Positions 18,701 to 26,115 of a stretch of DNA of 26,115 nucleotides are shown here, one piece after another. The notes under the pieces were generated by a model that did not search any database, was not told the DNA's origin, and saw only the letters and a list, made by a program, of their open reading frames with translations. The translations under genes and the position numbers were made by a program. The DNA lies in NCBI GenBank assembly GCA_001662425.1, contig BDDC01001365.1:1-26115 (forward strand), read 5' to 3'. Every line of letters begins with the position of its first letter. Positions within the stretch are counted from its first letter, which is position 1. Source of the DNA: Chlamydomonas sphaeroides (Eukaryota > Chlorophyta > Chlorophyceae > Chlamydomonadales > Chlamydomonadaceae).

Positions 18701-21700
18701 CCCCTGCGGCTGGTCAAGGCGCTTCACGGGGTGTTGGGTGCAAGGGGGCAATTCGGTGCAAGGTGCATGCGGCGGCGCTGACCACCGCCTGACTCCCCTC
18801 CCTCCCCTCCCCACCCTTCCACCAGGCCGACGCCTGGGACACGGCCATCACGCCCACGCCCGGCTCCTGGCCGCCCTCGCTCAGCCCCGCGGCCGACGGC
18901 AGGGTGAGCGGCCGCGCCGCTGAGGGGCGCCGCGGCGGGACCCCGGGAGCAGCCTCGGCCGCGCGTGCGGGCCGCGTCGTGCGTCCCCCCCGCCGGCACC
19001 CGTCCGCTCACCTTCTCCTGCCGCCCCCGGCACCTCCGCCCCCTACCCTCAGGTGTTCGGCTACGGCCTGCGCTGCGCCTCCCCCGACGACCCCTCCGCG
19101 CTGGTGTCCATGTACCTGGAGCCCGGGCCCTGGACCGCGCCCGTGCTCAGCCTGGGCCGCGGCGCGGGGCGCGCCTACTACCTGGGCCTGGACTGGGCCG
19201 CCGACCCGCGGGACGGCAGCTGGGGGCAGCTGCTGGCGGCCATCGTGCTGCAGGTGGGGGCTGGGGCGTCGGAAAGGGGAGGGGAGGGGAGGGGTGTTGG
19301 AAGGGAGGGCGTGCGTGTGAGCGTGTGTCCTTTGGAGGGAAGGGTGGATGGCCCAGGTCGGATGGGGCGGCGTGCCGGGTGGGCCGGGGATAAGAGTGGG
19401 GGTGGAGGAGCGTGGCAGGACCGACCGGGTGGTGGCGCCAGCAGCCTTGCGCTGGCACGCTCGCGTCACAACACCTACACCTCCATCACACTGCGCACCA
19501 ACCCCCTTTCCCTGCGACCCACCGATGCTCGCAGGCGGCCCGCAACGCGGCCGTGCGCGCGCCGCCCAGCCCGCCGCCCTCGCCCCCGCCTCCGCCGGCC
19601 GCCGCGCTGCCGGACGGCTCTGCGCTGCCCCCGGGCACCCCCACCGCGCACTGGCTGCTCTCCCGCGGCCGCACCTCCTTCACGTCCGCCGGCCCCACCG
19701 CCGCCGCGGCGCTGTCTGCGCCGCCCTCCGCCGCCACCTCGGCCGCGTCGCTGCTGTGCCACGAGCTGCCGCTCAACTCCACTGGGTCCGACGCGGGCCC
19801 AGCGGTGTGGCTGGCTCTGGACCTGGGCGCGCCGCGGAGGGTGGCGGCGGTGCGGGTGGGGGCGCTGGAGGCGTACGATGGCGAGGGCGGCCGGATGCAG
19901 CAGACTGGCGTGCGGCTCGAGGTGAGGCGCTCCCTGTGCCCTCCGCCTGGCTGTGCAACGACTGCCCCACCCGCCGTGTCGCTCCATCTGACGGACTGCG
20001 GCCCCCTCGCCCCCCCAGATCCGGGTGGGCCCCTTCCCGGTCGGCTCCTCGGGCGGCGGCCTCCGCTACAACCACCTCTGCACCCCCGCGCCGCCGCTGC
20101 TGGTCGCGAACGCGCAGCCGCTGCCAGCGAGCGGCGCCGCCGCCGCGGCCGCCGCGCTGGCGGCGCCGCCGGCCCTGGTGGCCAGCTGCAGTGGTACTTC
20201 AATATCCTTTGTAGGTGCTGTGCGACCGGCGACCTGGCCAGCCCCGGTGGGCCCTGCCTGCTGCTCTCGCTGGTGCCCACTGAGATGGGGGGAGGGGGAA
20301 GGACGGCAGTGCAACGGGGAGGGGGGCATGGAGAGTAGCGCCGCTGGGGCCCTCAGCCACGCTGCGGGGCACTGGCGCTACGCGCCCACCACTCACGACA
20401 ACAATGGGCCAGTGATGCGAATCGCACCCGCCGCACTGCCTGCTGCGATCTACCGCGCTGCCTGCCTCGCAGCCCTGGCGCTACGTGTCGCTGGCGCTGC
20501 TGGATGCGCTGCCGGCGGGGGCGGCCTCCGCGCGGCTGTGCGGAATTGAGGCCGTGGGGCAGCTGCCGGGTGAGGCGCGGGGAAGAAGGGAGCTTGGGAG
20601 CTGTAAAGGGCGTGGGGGATGGGTCGGGCTGGAGCTGCCGTCCGGGCCGGGCGTGCAAGGCCACGGGGCCAACGCCCTGGCCGCCCCTGGCCTCCTCCGC
20701 TGCCCCCGCAGCGACGCTGGTGCTGGCATCACGCGGCAAGCCAGCGTGCGCCGGGATTCCTCCCACGGTGCGGCCCGCGAGGGCAGAGCGGGAGACTGAG
20801 AGAGCAGGGGGCCTAGCGGGGATCGGATCCCTTCCCTGGTGCGGCCCGCGAGGGCAGCGCGGGGGGCTGGGGGGCCCGTGTAGGAAGGGCGTGCGGGTTT
20901 GGCACCCACCCACCCACCCACGCCAGCCTGCCACGGGCCGGCAGGCGGGCTAGCGCAGCTGTAGGGCCGAGGGCCGAGGTGGGTGGGCGCCCGAGGGGCT
21001 CTTGCCGGGCCCGGGAAGAGGGCCGCCCTCGGGCAGCCTTGGCCAGGGTGGACGACGGCGCCCCCATGCGAGGGCCATTGTGCGGCCGCCGGATGCCGCC
21101 GCAAGACAGCTGGCCTCTGGGCGCATGTGCCGCTGGCCCCTGGGCGCATGTGCAGCTGGCCTCTGGGCGCACGTGCCGCTGGGTGCCGCGCCACCCACCC
21201 CGGGCGGGGGCCCAAGCGGGCAGCTCACACCCTCTCGCCCTGGCCGTACCCGCTCGCATAGCCTCGCCACTGTCACTGCCACTGCCACTGCCGCTGCTGC
21301 CGCCCGCAGCCGCCGGCGCTGCCCGACCCGGCGCTCGCAGCGGACGGCCTGTACAGGTGGGGCCGCAGGAGTGCGCGTCGTTGCAAGGGCGGTGGGCCGA
21401 AGCCACCCCAACACTGACCGCCCCCGCCCAACTGCCCCAATTGGCCCCCAACCGCCCCGCAGCAACGGCCGGCTGTCGGGGCCGCTGTGTGCGCTGACGC
21501 AGCTGCAGGACAGCCCGTTCGTGGAGGTGGACCTGGGGGCGGCCTTCGCCGTAGCGTGAGTCCCACAGCAGCCCTGGTTGCGGTACCGCGCCGTCTCGCG
21601 CGCGCGCCCCCGTGGCTGAGCTCACTCCCTTGCCCGCTCTTCCCCCGGCAGTCGCGTGGAGCTGACCAAGTCCTCGCTGCCGCACCTAGCCCGCCAGCTG

Positions 21701-24700
21701 AACAATGTGACCATCGCAGCGGCCAACGCCTCGGCCTGCGTAGCGGGAGCGGCGGCGGCGGTGCAGCAGGCGGTGTGCGCCTCGGGCCTCAGCCTGGCGC
21801 CCGGAGCCAGCGGCGTGTTTGGGTGCGCGGACGGCACCGTGGGGCGCTTCGTGGCGGCCAGCATGCCGGGTGAGCGAGGCAGCGGCCTGATCGCAAAGGC
21901 AAGATGTGACGATGGATGCGAATGCGTACGCGTGTGCGTATGCGCAGCGTAAGACATGAGGCTTGGCGCGGTGACAGAGAGCCGTCTTCGCGCATGCCTT
22001 TGCTGTGTTGCGCCCTCTGCGCAGCTGCCCTTTTGCGTTGCCGTCCGATGCCGCCACGCTGCAGCGCCAGGCCGCCACCGTCCCTCGCCTGCGCCCGTGT
22101 GCCCAAGCCAGCTCCCCCGCCCATCCAACCGCAACCCCCCCCCCACCTCCCCCGCCCCACTGGTCTGCCTGGTCAGGCTACTACGGCGTCATGCGGCTGT
22201 GCGAGATGGACGTGTACGTGTGGTATGGCAGTACGGCGGCGGCGCCGTACGGCCCCGCGCCATTGCCGTACGCTGTGGCCGTGCACAAGCCCGTGAGCAG
22301 CCACCACGCGGCGGGCCTGCCCGGCGGCGGCGGCCTGCTGGAGGCGCTGCTGCCCGGGGTTGCGGCAGCCACCAACCGCTCCGTCGCGGGTGAGTCGTGT
22401 TGTGTGCGCTGGGGTTTAACGGCTTCTTGTGTTGCGTTGGGTGAACGGCGGCGCCTATGCGACAGAGACATCAGTAGGTGCCGTTTAGTCGCGTATGTTC
22501 ATTTTCATTCGAGTATGTGTAGCTATGACGGCGTCCTTTTGGACACCTTGCAGGCCTGTTGGTGGACGGCGCGACGCCCTCGGCGATGCGGGCCGCCGCG
22601 GCGCTGCTGGGCGCGCCGCCGGGCGACGCCGCCGGCCCCGAGCTGGCCTCCTCCTGCCTGGTGGTGGGCGGCAACGCCAACGCCAGCGGCGGCGTACGGC
22701 AGCCATGGGTGGCGGTTGACCTGGGCCGCAGCTTCCTGGTGGACGCCGTGCTGGTACGGTCGTACGGCTTGTGTCAGGGGATGCTTGCAGCGCCCTCGGC
22801 AACGTGCGACGGCCCAGCCCAGGCCCCAGCAGGGACAACAACCTCGCCCTCGCTCCCCGCACGGCCCCCATGCCCCTGCCTGACACGGAGCCTCCGCCTG
22901 CCAACCCTATTTCCTGCGCGCAGCTGCACTTTGCGGCCCGCTACGACGGCCTGCCCGCCCCGCCCGCCAACACCTCGTACGCGGCCCGAGCGGAGCTGCG
23001 GCTGGCGGACTCGTCCGCCGCCGCCCCCAGCCCCGGCGCCGCCGTGGCGGCTGACTACGGCACCGCCTGCGCCGGCGCCGTGACCGCCGGACTCGCGGGG
23101 CTGGAGCACGTGGTGGACCTGTACGGCACCCAGGTGCACGTCAGGTACGGATGCGGTACGACATTGGCATGCCGCAGCTGTTCACGATGCGGCAGGGCCG
23201 TGGCGCAGGCAACGGCTCCCAGGTGCACGAGGCGACCGGGTTGCGTGGGCCTCACGCCGCGGCCTTGCCCCAGGGGTTCGGCCCACGACGCATGAGTGGG
23301 TTTCGTGGGCCTCGCCCCCGCAGGCGCTACCGGTGCGGCTGGCGGGGCCGCTACGTGGTCTTGGTGGCGGCGGCGGCGGCGGCGGTCGGCGGCGACGGCG
23401 GTGCCATCGCGCTGCCGCCGCTGTGCGAGATCGAAGTCCTGTCATCGGACCCCGGTAGGCAGGCGGACAACGGTTGGCGGTTGCCGATCGCAATGCGCAT
23501 GCGCATGCGCACCCGCCTGCGGCACACACACTGCCCAACACGGCCTTTGCTTGGCCACCGTTCCCCGATCGCAGGCACGGGCGCGGCCCGCTACCCCATC
23601 GGCGCCCTCGCCTCCCCTAGCCGGCCCGCCTACGCCACCGACCGCTCCGGCGGTGTCGCGCCGGTCTCTGGCGCCGCTGGCGGCGGCGGCGCTGCGTCGC
23701 GGGCGCTGAGCGGCACCAGCTGGCGGCCGGGCGTGGCGGAGGCGGAGCGCTGCGCGGTGGCGGCGGCGGACGCCGGCGCCGGCGACCGGGCCTGGTGGAT
23801 CGTGGACCTGGGCTGGCCGCGGGCGGTGGCGATGGTGGAGGTGAGCAGTGACGCGGCATGGCGCTGCATGGCACGGCGGGGCCCAGGGCAATGGGGCGTT
23901 GGGGGGCTTGGGGGCGTTGGGGGGCCCCAGGGCTTGGGGGCGCTGGGGGGCTTGGGGGCCTCTATGGCCGGGCCATAGAAGCGGCTGTCGCCCACCTAGC
24001 TGAAATCGCATACCCAAGGCCACCACCCTGGCCACACTGCCGTCGCTGCCGCAGGTGCTGTCCGGCAGCGCAGCGCCGGGCGTTGCCTCCGCCGTCACGG
24101 TCACCGCCCTCACGCAGCCCCTCCCCAACATCACCGCATCCCCGCCAGCCCCCGGCGCCGGCACCGCCCTCCCGGGCGGCGGCGCCTCCCTGCTGCTCCC
24201 CACCACCGCTGCCGCCGGCACGGCTGCGGTACTGCCGTACAGTGCCGCGGTTACGGGCACCGGGTCTAATGCTACGGCGCGGTACCTCATGGTCACGGCA
24301 GACGTTCCAAGCAAGGCGCTGGTGCTGTGCGGCGTGTGGGTCTACGCGAACGACGGCGAGGCCGGCTCCGGCAACACCAGCGCCGTCAGCGTCAGCGGCC
24401 TGCGCGGCTTGCGGCCGGGCGTGGCGGTGGCGCGAGCCGCGGGCCGCGTGTCGGAGGCGGTCGGGTCGCTGCCGCTGACGCCAGTGGTGAGGTCGTTGGG
24501 TCGCTGGGCTGGTGGGTAGGGGTCGTGAGCGATGGCGCCCGTGGCGGGCGGCCTGGGAGCTAGGACGGCTGTCTGACAGGATGTCACAAAGGAGCGCAGC
24601 CCCAGCTGCCACTTGGCGGCCTTTGCCCAGTGGGCCCAGTGGGCCCAGTGGCTGCATGCCGGGCTGTGTCCGACTGGTGACAGCAGTTGCCGCCCGGACG

Positions 24701-26115
24701 GACCCGCAGGTGGAGGAGCCTCCTCCCATTGTGTTCCCCGAGCGGCGCCTGGCGGCCTCCACCGCCGCCGCCCACACGGGAGCCCACGGGGCCGGTGCTC
24801 TGCCACGGGTGCCAGCAGCTGCGGCCGCAGCAGCGCCGGCCACGGCAGCAGCAGCAGCAGCGACGGCAGCGACGGCAGCGACGGCTCCGCGCGGGACTGC
24901 GCGGCGGCTGCTGCAGCTGTGGGGGGGACGGGGCCAGGCAGCGCAGGGGCTCCGCGTGGCTAGCGCTTCAGGGGCTGGCGCGCGTTCCCTGCTTCAGGCC
25001 GACTGGGGCCCCGCGTCGCTGGTGCTGGACCTGGGCCTGGCCCGGGCGGTGGAGGCGGCGGTGCTGCTGCTGCCGGCCAGCGTGGCGTACGCGGAGCTGA
25101 CCGGCGTGCAGGTGTGAGGGGCAGGGGGCTGGCGAAAGGGGCTGATGCGTCGAGGGAGTAAGGCCTCCGCTTCACTTCCCGCCTGCCCATCCCTCCCATC
25201 AGGTGCTCGTGTCCAACTCAAGCACCGGCTCCCCTGGGGATGCTTTCTGCGCCTTCGACGTCACCCTGCCGCTCACGCAACCGCGACAGCTGTTTGGCTG
25301 CGGCGGCGCCGTGGGGCGCTACCTGGTTGCCTCCCGCACCGTGGCCTTCGCGATGCCCATTGGCTCGGGGCTTGAAGCTCTCCTAGTGGACAGTGGGGCC
25401 AAGGTAAGGCCGGGGCCGGCCAACAGGCGGCAGCAGCTGGGCACGACACAGCGCCAGCACCACGCCAACATAGGTCACACGCCATCCTCATGGCAACCTG
25501 ACCTCGTTGCCCCCATGGCCCAACCTCCTCCACCCTGCCGCATGCGCAGCCCGTCAGCACCGCGCGCCCCACCAACCAGGCCGGGGGCGTGGTCTCGGGC
25601 GCCGGAGGCTCTGCCAACGCGATCAACGGCTGGTACAGCCAGGGGGCATTCAGCGCGGCGGACGCGCAGTCACTCACTCCGGGCAGCCTGTTCTTCGGGT
25701 GAGCGTTAGTAGCGAAGGCTGGGGGTGGCTGTACGCGAATGCAGAGGAGCAGACGCCGCGCCAAGCCGCATGCCCGGGAAACCCTTGTCCCTGCCCCCCG
25801 CACATGCAGTGCAACAAGGGGCAGCAGGCGGGGTAGTAGGAAGGGCCCTTGCTTGGCTTGCGCTTGGGAGTGGGCCCCGCCGACACCCATATGGCGGGCG
25901 CCGCCGAGCGTACTTAGCCCGTGCAGAGCCGTCCGTGCCCACCATGCCGCTGCCAAGCACAGCTCGGTGGTCAAGCACACCACATGGCGTTACTCCTTGA
26001 CTGTAACTGTGCAACGGCTGCCGCTCCTGCCCTGCAGCTCCCGGACCGCCGCCGTGCTGAGCCCCTGGTGGGCCATCGACCTCGGCTGGGCGCTGCCCGT
26101 GGCGTTTGTGGAGGT
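15751..26115 (+). CDS. Gene 2: secreted Ser-Pro stalk, amidotransferase-like and F5/8C-like repeat protein (3' partial)
   Basis: Exons: 15751-16017, 16145-16775, 17379-17548, 17772-17907, 18406-18524, 18826-18903, 19053-19253, 19535-19921, 20019-20210, 20473-20569, 20712-20767, 21310-21356, 21463-21555, 21652-21869, 22177-22389, 22554-22753, 22924-23144, 23324-23454, 23575-23840, 24055-24486, 24710-25111, 25203-25403, 25550-25698, 26038-26115 and beyond. Phases match throughout, giving about 1660 visible residues. Order: signal-like segment (about residues 68-89), Pro-rich stalk (to about 297), amidotransferase-like domain (300-534), SPPP linker, six F5/8C-like repeats (from about 560). The start is unsure: ATG 15751 is the first in-frame ATG of the open frame, yet leaves about 65 residues before the hydrophobic core, so an upstream exon spliced to the acceptor at 15920 is possible. 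Least certain exons are 20712-20767 and 21310-21356. I infer a wall or matrix glycoprotein related in plan to gene 1. Confidence 0.78.
15918..16017 (+). other. Signal-peptide-like segment (gene 2)
   Basis: The frame reads RRALVRTPSHLAP, then the hydrophobic core SSLLLVLCCGLLLG, then PPPCQGQ before a phase 0 intron. A basic stretch, a core of about 14 hydrophobic residues and small or polar residues after it match a secretory signal peptide. CCCTGCAG just upstream could be an acceptor (phase 2), which would move the true start into an exon upstream that I could not place. Confidence 0.6.
16215..16770 (+). other. Ser-Pro-Glu-rich stalk (gene 2)
   Basis: Most of exon 16145-16775 encodes about 185 residues built on PPSPEPPSP, PPSPAPP and PPSPGPP. 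It is more regular, and richer in Glu-Pro-Pro, than the gene 1 stalk. It is a likely substrate for prolyl hydroxylation and O-glycosylation and would hold the rest of the protein away from the N-terminal end. As in gene 1, several other frames are open across it because of composition. Confidence 0.92.
16776..17378 (+). other. Intron of gene 2 with short repeat and palindrome
   Basis: This 603-bp intron separates the stalk from the next domain. It has three GCGTCAT units at 16969-16989 that run into a perfect 18-bp palindrome at 16987-17004 (centre GCGCTGCAGCGC). No exon is evident in it. Confidence 0.6.
17908..18405 (+). other. Intron of gene 2
   Basis: This 498-bp intron has a very C-rich 3' half leading to the acceptor CCCCCAG at 18405. 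I see no coding or repeat feature of note. Confidence 0.6.
18525..18825 (+). other. Intron of gene 2 with 12-bp tandem repeat
   Basis: A 301-bp intron between VRLVQ and ADAWD. It contains four AGAAGGATGGGC-type units at 18645-18692 and nothing else recognisable. Confidence 0.6.
18645..18692. repeat. 12-bp tandem repeat, four units
   Basis: Units AGAAGGATGGGC, AGAAGGATGGGC, AGGAGGATGGGC and AGAAGGATGAGG follow one another exactly. The array is intronic and probably a minisatellite of recent origin, since the first two copies are identical. Confidence 0.9.
19535..20569 (+). other. SPPP linker and F5/8C-like repeat A (gene 2)
   Basis: Exon 19535-19921 opens with RAPPSPPPSPPPPP, a short second Pro-rich linker. 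It continues GRTSFTSAGPT, LLCHELPLNSTGSD and AVWLALDLG, then RRVAAVRVGALEAYDG. Exons 20019-20210 and 20473-20569 complete it with VRLEIRVG, WRYVSLALLDALP and RLCGIEAVG. The LALDLG core, the VRxxIRVG strand and the RYVSL to IEAVG close align with GRYVTL to IQVFG of gene 1. An Ala-rich loop (about 20130-20165) interrupts the repeat. NST is a potential N-glycosylation site. Confidence 0.65.
20768..21309 (+). other. Intron of gene 2
   Basis: A 542-bp intron between the two small exons of repeat B. Besides the 23-bp tandem repeat at 21110-21178, it carries the motif GTGCGGCCCGCGAGGGCAG twice, at about 20768 and 20840, which duplicates the donor region of this intron. No exon is seen. Confidence 0.5.
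21110..21178. repeat. 23-bp tandem repeat, three units
   Basis: Units starting CTGGCCTCTGGGCGCATGTG, CTGGCCCCTGGGCGCATGTG and CTGGCCTCTGGGCGCACGTG lie in perfect register in the intron of repeat B. Confidence 0.92.
21870..22176 (+). other. Intron of gene 2
   Basis: A 307-bp phase 1 intron between ASMP and GYYGV, ending in a C-rich tract and the acceptor GGTCAG. Nothing else is seen in it. Confidence 0.65.
22250..23454 (+). other. F5/8C-like repeat C (gene 2)
   Basis: Exon 22177-22389 from about 22265 onward, then 22554-22753, 22924-23144 and 23324-23454 form it. It reads YAVAVHKPVSSHHA, NRSVAGLLVDGATPS, SSCLVVGGNANASGG, RQPWVAVDLGRSFLVDAVL, ARAELRLADSS, then WRGRYVVLV and PPLCEIEVLSSDP. The AVHKPVSS start, LLVDG, PWVAVDLG core and GRYVVLV to IEVLS close make this the clearest F5/8C match of gene 2. 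NRS and NAS are potential N-glycosylation sites. Confidence 0.75.
23575..24345 (+). other. F5/8C-like repeat D (gene 2)
   Basis: Exon 23575-23840 reads YPIGALASPSRPAYATD, then a Gly-Ala loop, GTSWRPGVAEAERCAVAA and AWWIVDLGWPRAVAMVEV. Exon 24055-24486 continues SAVTVTALTQPLPNITA and NATARYLMVTAD, closing KALVLCGVWVYAND. The WWIVDLGW core with MVEV next matches repeats C and F. The closing strand is VWVYA instead of IQVFG. NIT and NAT are potential N-glycosylation sites. Confidence 0.65.
23881..23975. repeat. G-rich imperfect repeat in an intron
   Basis: Variants of GGGGGGCTTGGGGGCGTT recur about four times between the exon ending at 23840 and the acceptor at 24054. The G-runs are long enough for G-quadruplex formation on the + strand, including in the pre-mRNA. 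Confidence 0.8.
24346..25403 (+). other. F5/8C-like repeat E (gene 2)
   Basis: The end of exon 24055-24486, exon 24710-25111 and exon 25203-25403 form it. It reads RPGVAVARAAGRVSEAVG, then a long Ala- and Thr-rich loop, LLQADWGPASLVLDLG, RAVEAAVLLLPAS, LTGVQVLVSNSS, LFGCGGAVGRYLVASRTV and closes LEALLVDSG. The Ala-rich insert (about 24790-24900) is low complexity and not seen in other repeats. NSS is a potential N-glycosylation site. The LVLDLG core and GRYLVAS strand support the call. Confidence 0.6.
24626..24652. repeat. 9-bp tandem repeat, three units
   Basis: CCCAGTGGG occurs at 24626-24634 and 24635-24643, then CCCAGTGGC at 24644-24652, inside the intron 24487-24709. Confidence 0.9.
25550..26115 (+). 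other. F5/8C-like repeat F, start (gene 2, cut by window end)
   Basis: Exon 25550-25698 reads PVSTARPTNQAGGVVSG, ANAINGWYSQGA and LTPGSLFFG. Exon 26038 onward reads SRTAAVLSPWWAIDLGWALP and VAFVEV, running off the window. PWWAIDLGW followed by VAFVEV is nearly the same as the core of repeat D. ANAINGWY fits the VDG-type element. The rest of the domain and of the protein is outside the window. Confidence 0.7.
25699..26037 (+). other. Intron of gene 2
   Basis: A 339-bp phase 2 intron (GG then C) between LFFG and SRTAAV, with donor GTGAGC and acceptor CCTGCAG. No other feature is evident. Confidence 0.7.

Larger units (their letters stand above)
17379..19253 (+). other. Class I glutamine amidotransferase-like (Rossmann-type) domain, gene 2
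   Basis: Exons 17379-17548, 17772-17907, 18406-18524, 18826-18903 and 19053-19253 give about 235 residues. The first strand is ARVLVLCDP. Then come LYLPGGLALALEAAAPG, RYDAIFFPTLLPG, LASFLVEGGAVVAG, and at the end GRAYYLGLDWAADP and QLLAAIVLQ. A first strand ending in D, a YDAIFFP strand, a helix closing in GGAVV and a late GxxYYLGLDW strand are the pattern of amidotransferase-like domains in which GG-hydrophobic marks the core. I see no catalytic-Cys elbow (GxCxG), so a catalytic role is doubtful. The family call is inference from pattern only. Confidence 0.45.
20712..22230 (+). other. F5/8C-like repeat B (gene 2)
   Basis: Exons 20712-20767, 21310-21356, 21463-21555, 21652-21869 and the start of 22177-22389 form it. 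It reads TLVLASRGKPACAG, ALAADGLYSNG, PFVEVDLGAAFAVARVEL, LNNVTIAAANASAC, VFGCADGTVGRFVAAS, and closes YYGVMRLCEMDVYV. The LASRGKP start resembles NVAL-xKP, AADG resembles VVDG, and VEVDLG is the core. The pair of small 5' exons was chosen to keep phase and this order. NVT and NAS are potential N-glycosylation sites. Confidence 0.65.

Noticed and set aside
1..26115. CRISPR arrays, tRNA or rRNA genes, prokaryotic operons
   Set aside because: I looked for regularly spaced repeats and for cloverleaf or rRNA-like stretches and saw none. The intron-rich structure excludes a bacterial origin.

Overview
This window looks like nuclear DNA of a volvocine green alga (Chlamydomonas/Volvox group). It is GC-rich and split into many short exons by short introns, most with GTGAGT-like or GTGCGT-like donors and TGCAG-type acceptors. 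The reconstructed exons encode secreted, cysteine-containing modules joined by Ser-Pro-rich stretches like those of algal hydroxyproline-rich cell-wall glycoproteins. There is no prokaryotic gene organisation. I cannot name the species. All exon models come from reading splice sites and checking that reading frame and domain continuity hold across every junction; no transcript data were available.

Gene 1 (250 to 11706, + strand, 5' end outside the window) has 34 visible exons and about 948 visible residues. In order it encodes the end of one F5/8 type C (discoidin-like) domain, a complete F5/8C domain, a calcium-binding-type EGF module, a second EGF module carrying a long Ser-Pro stalk inside it, two more EGF modules, two further F5/8C domains, a C-terminal EGF module and a TAG stop.

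From 11707 to about 15750 is an intergenic stretch of about 4 kb. It holds the probable 3' UTR of gene 1, a diverged pair of 80-bp repeats, short CCGTCAGCACGGG-type repeats, and no coding region I can defend.

Gene 2 (about 15751 to beyond 26115, + strand, 3' end outside the window) has 24 visible exons and about 1660 visible residues in a much more GC-rich stretch. It starts with a signal-peptide-like segment, then a Ser-Pro-Glu-rich stalk, a domain with the look of a class I glutamine amidotransferase-like (Rossmann-type) fold, a short SPPP linker, and at least six diverged F5/8C-like repeats recognised by a recurring hydrophobic-(V/I/L)DLG core.

Both products are probably extracellular matrix or cell-wall glycoproteins: carbohydrate-binding-type modules spaced by glycosylated rods. 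They sit head to tail and look like members of one locally clustered family. The points most worth checking are the stalk inserted between Cys4 and Cys5 of an EGF module, the amidotransferase-like domain fused to the F5/8C-like array, the GC-AG intron, and the differing intron content of otherwise equivalent F5/8C repeats.
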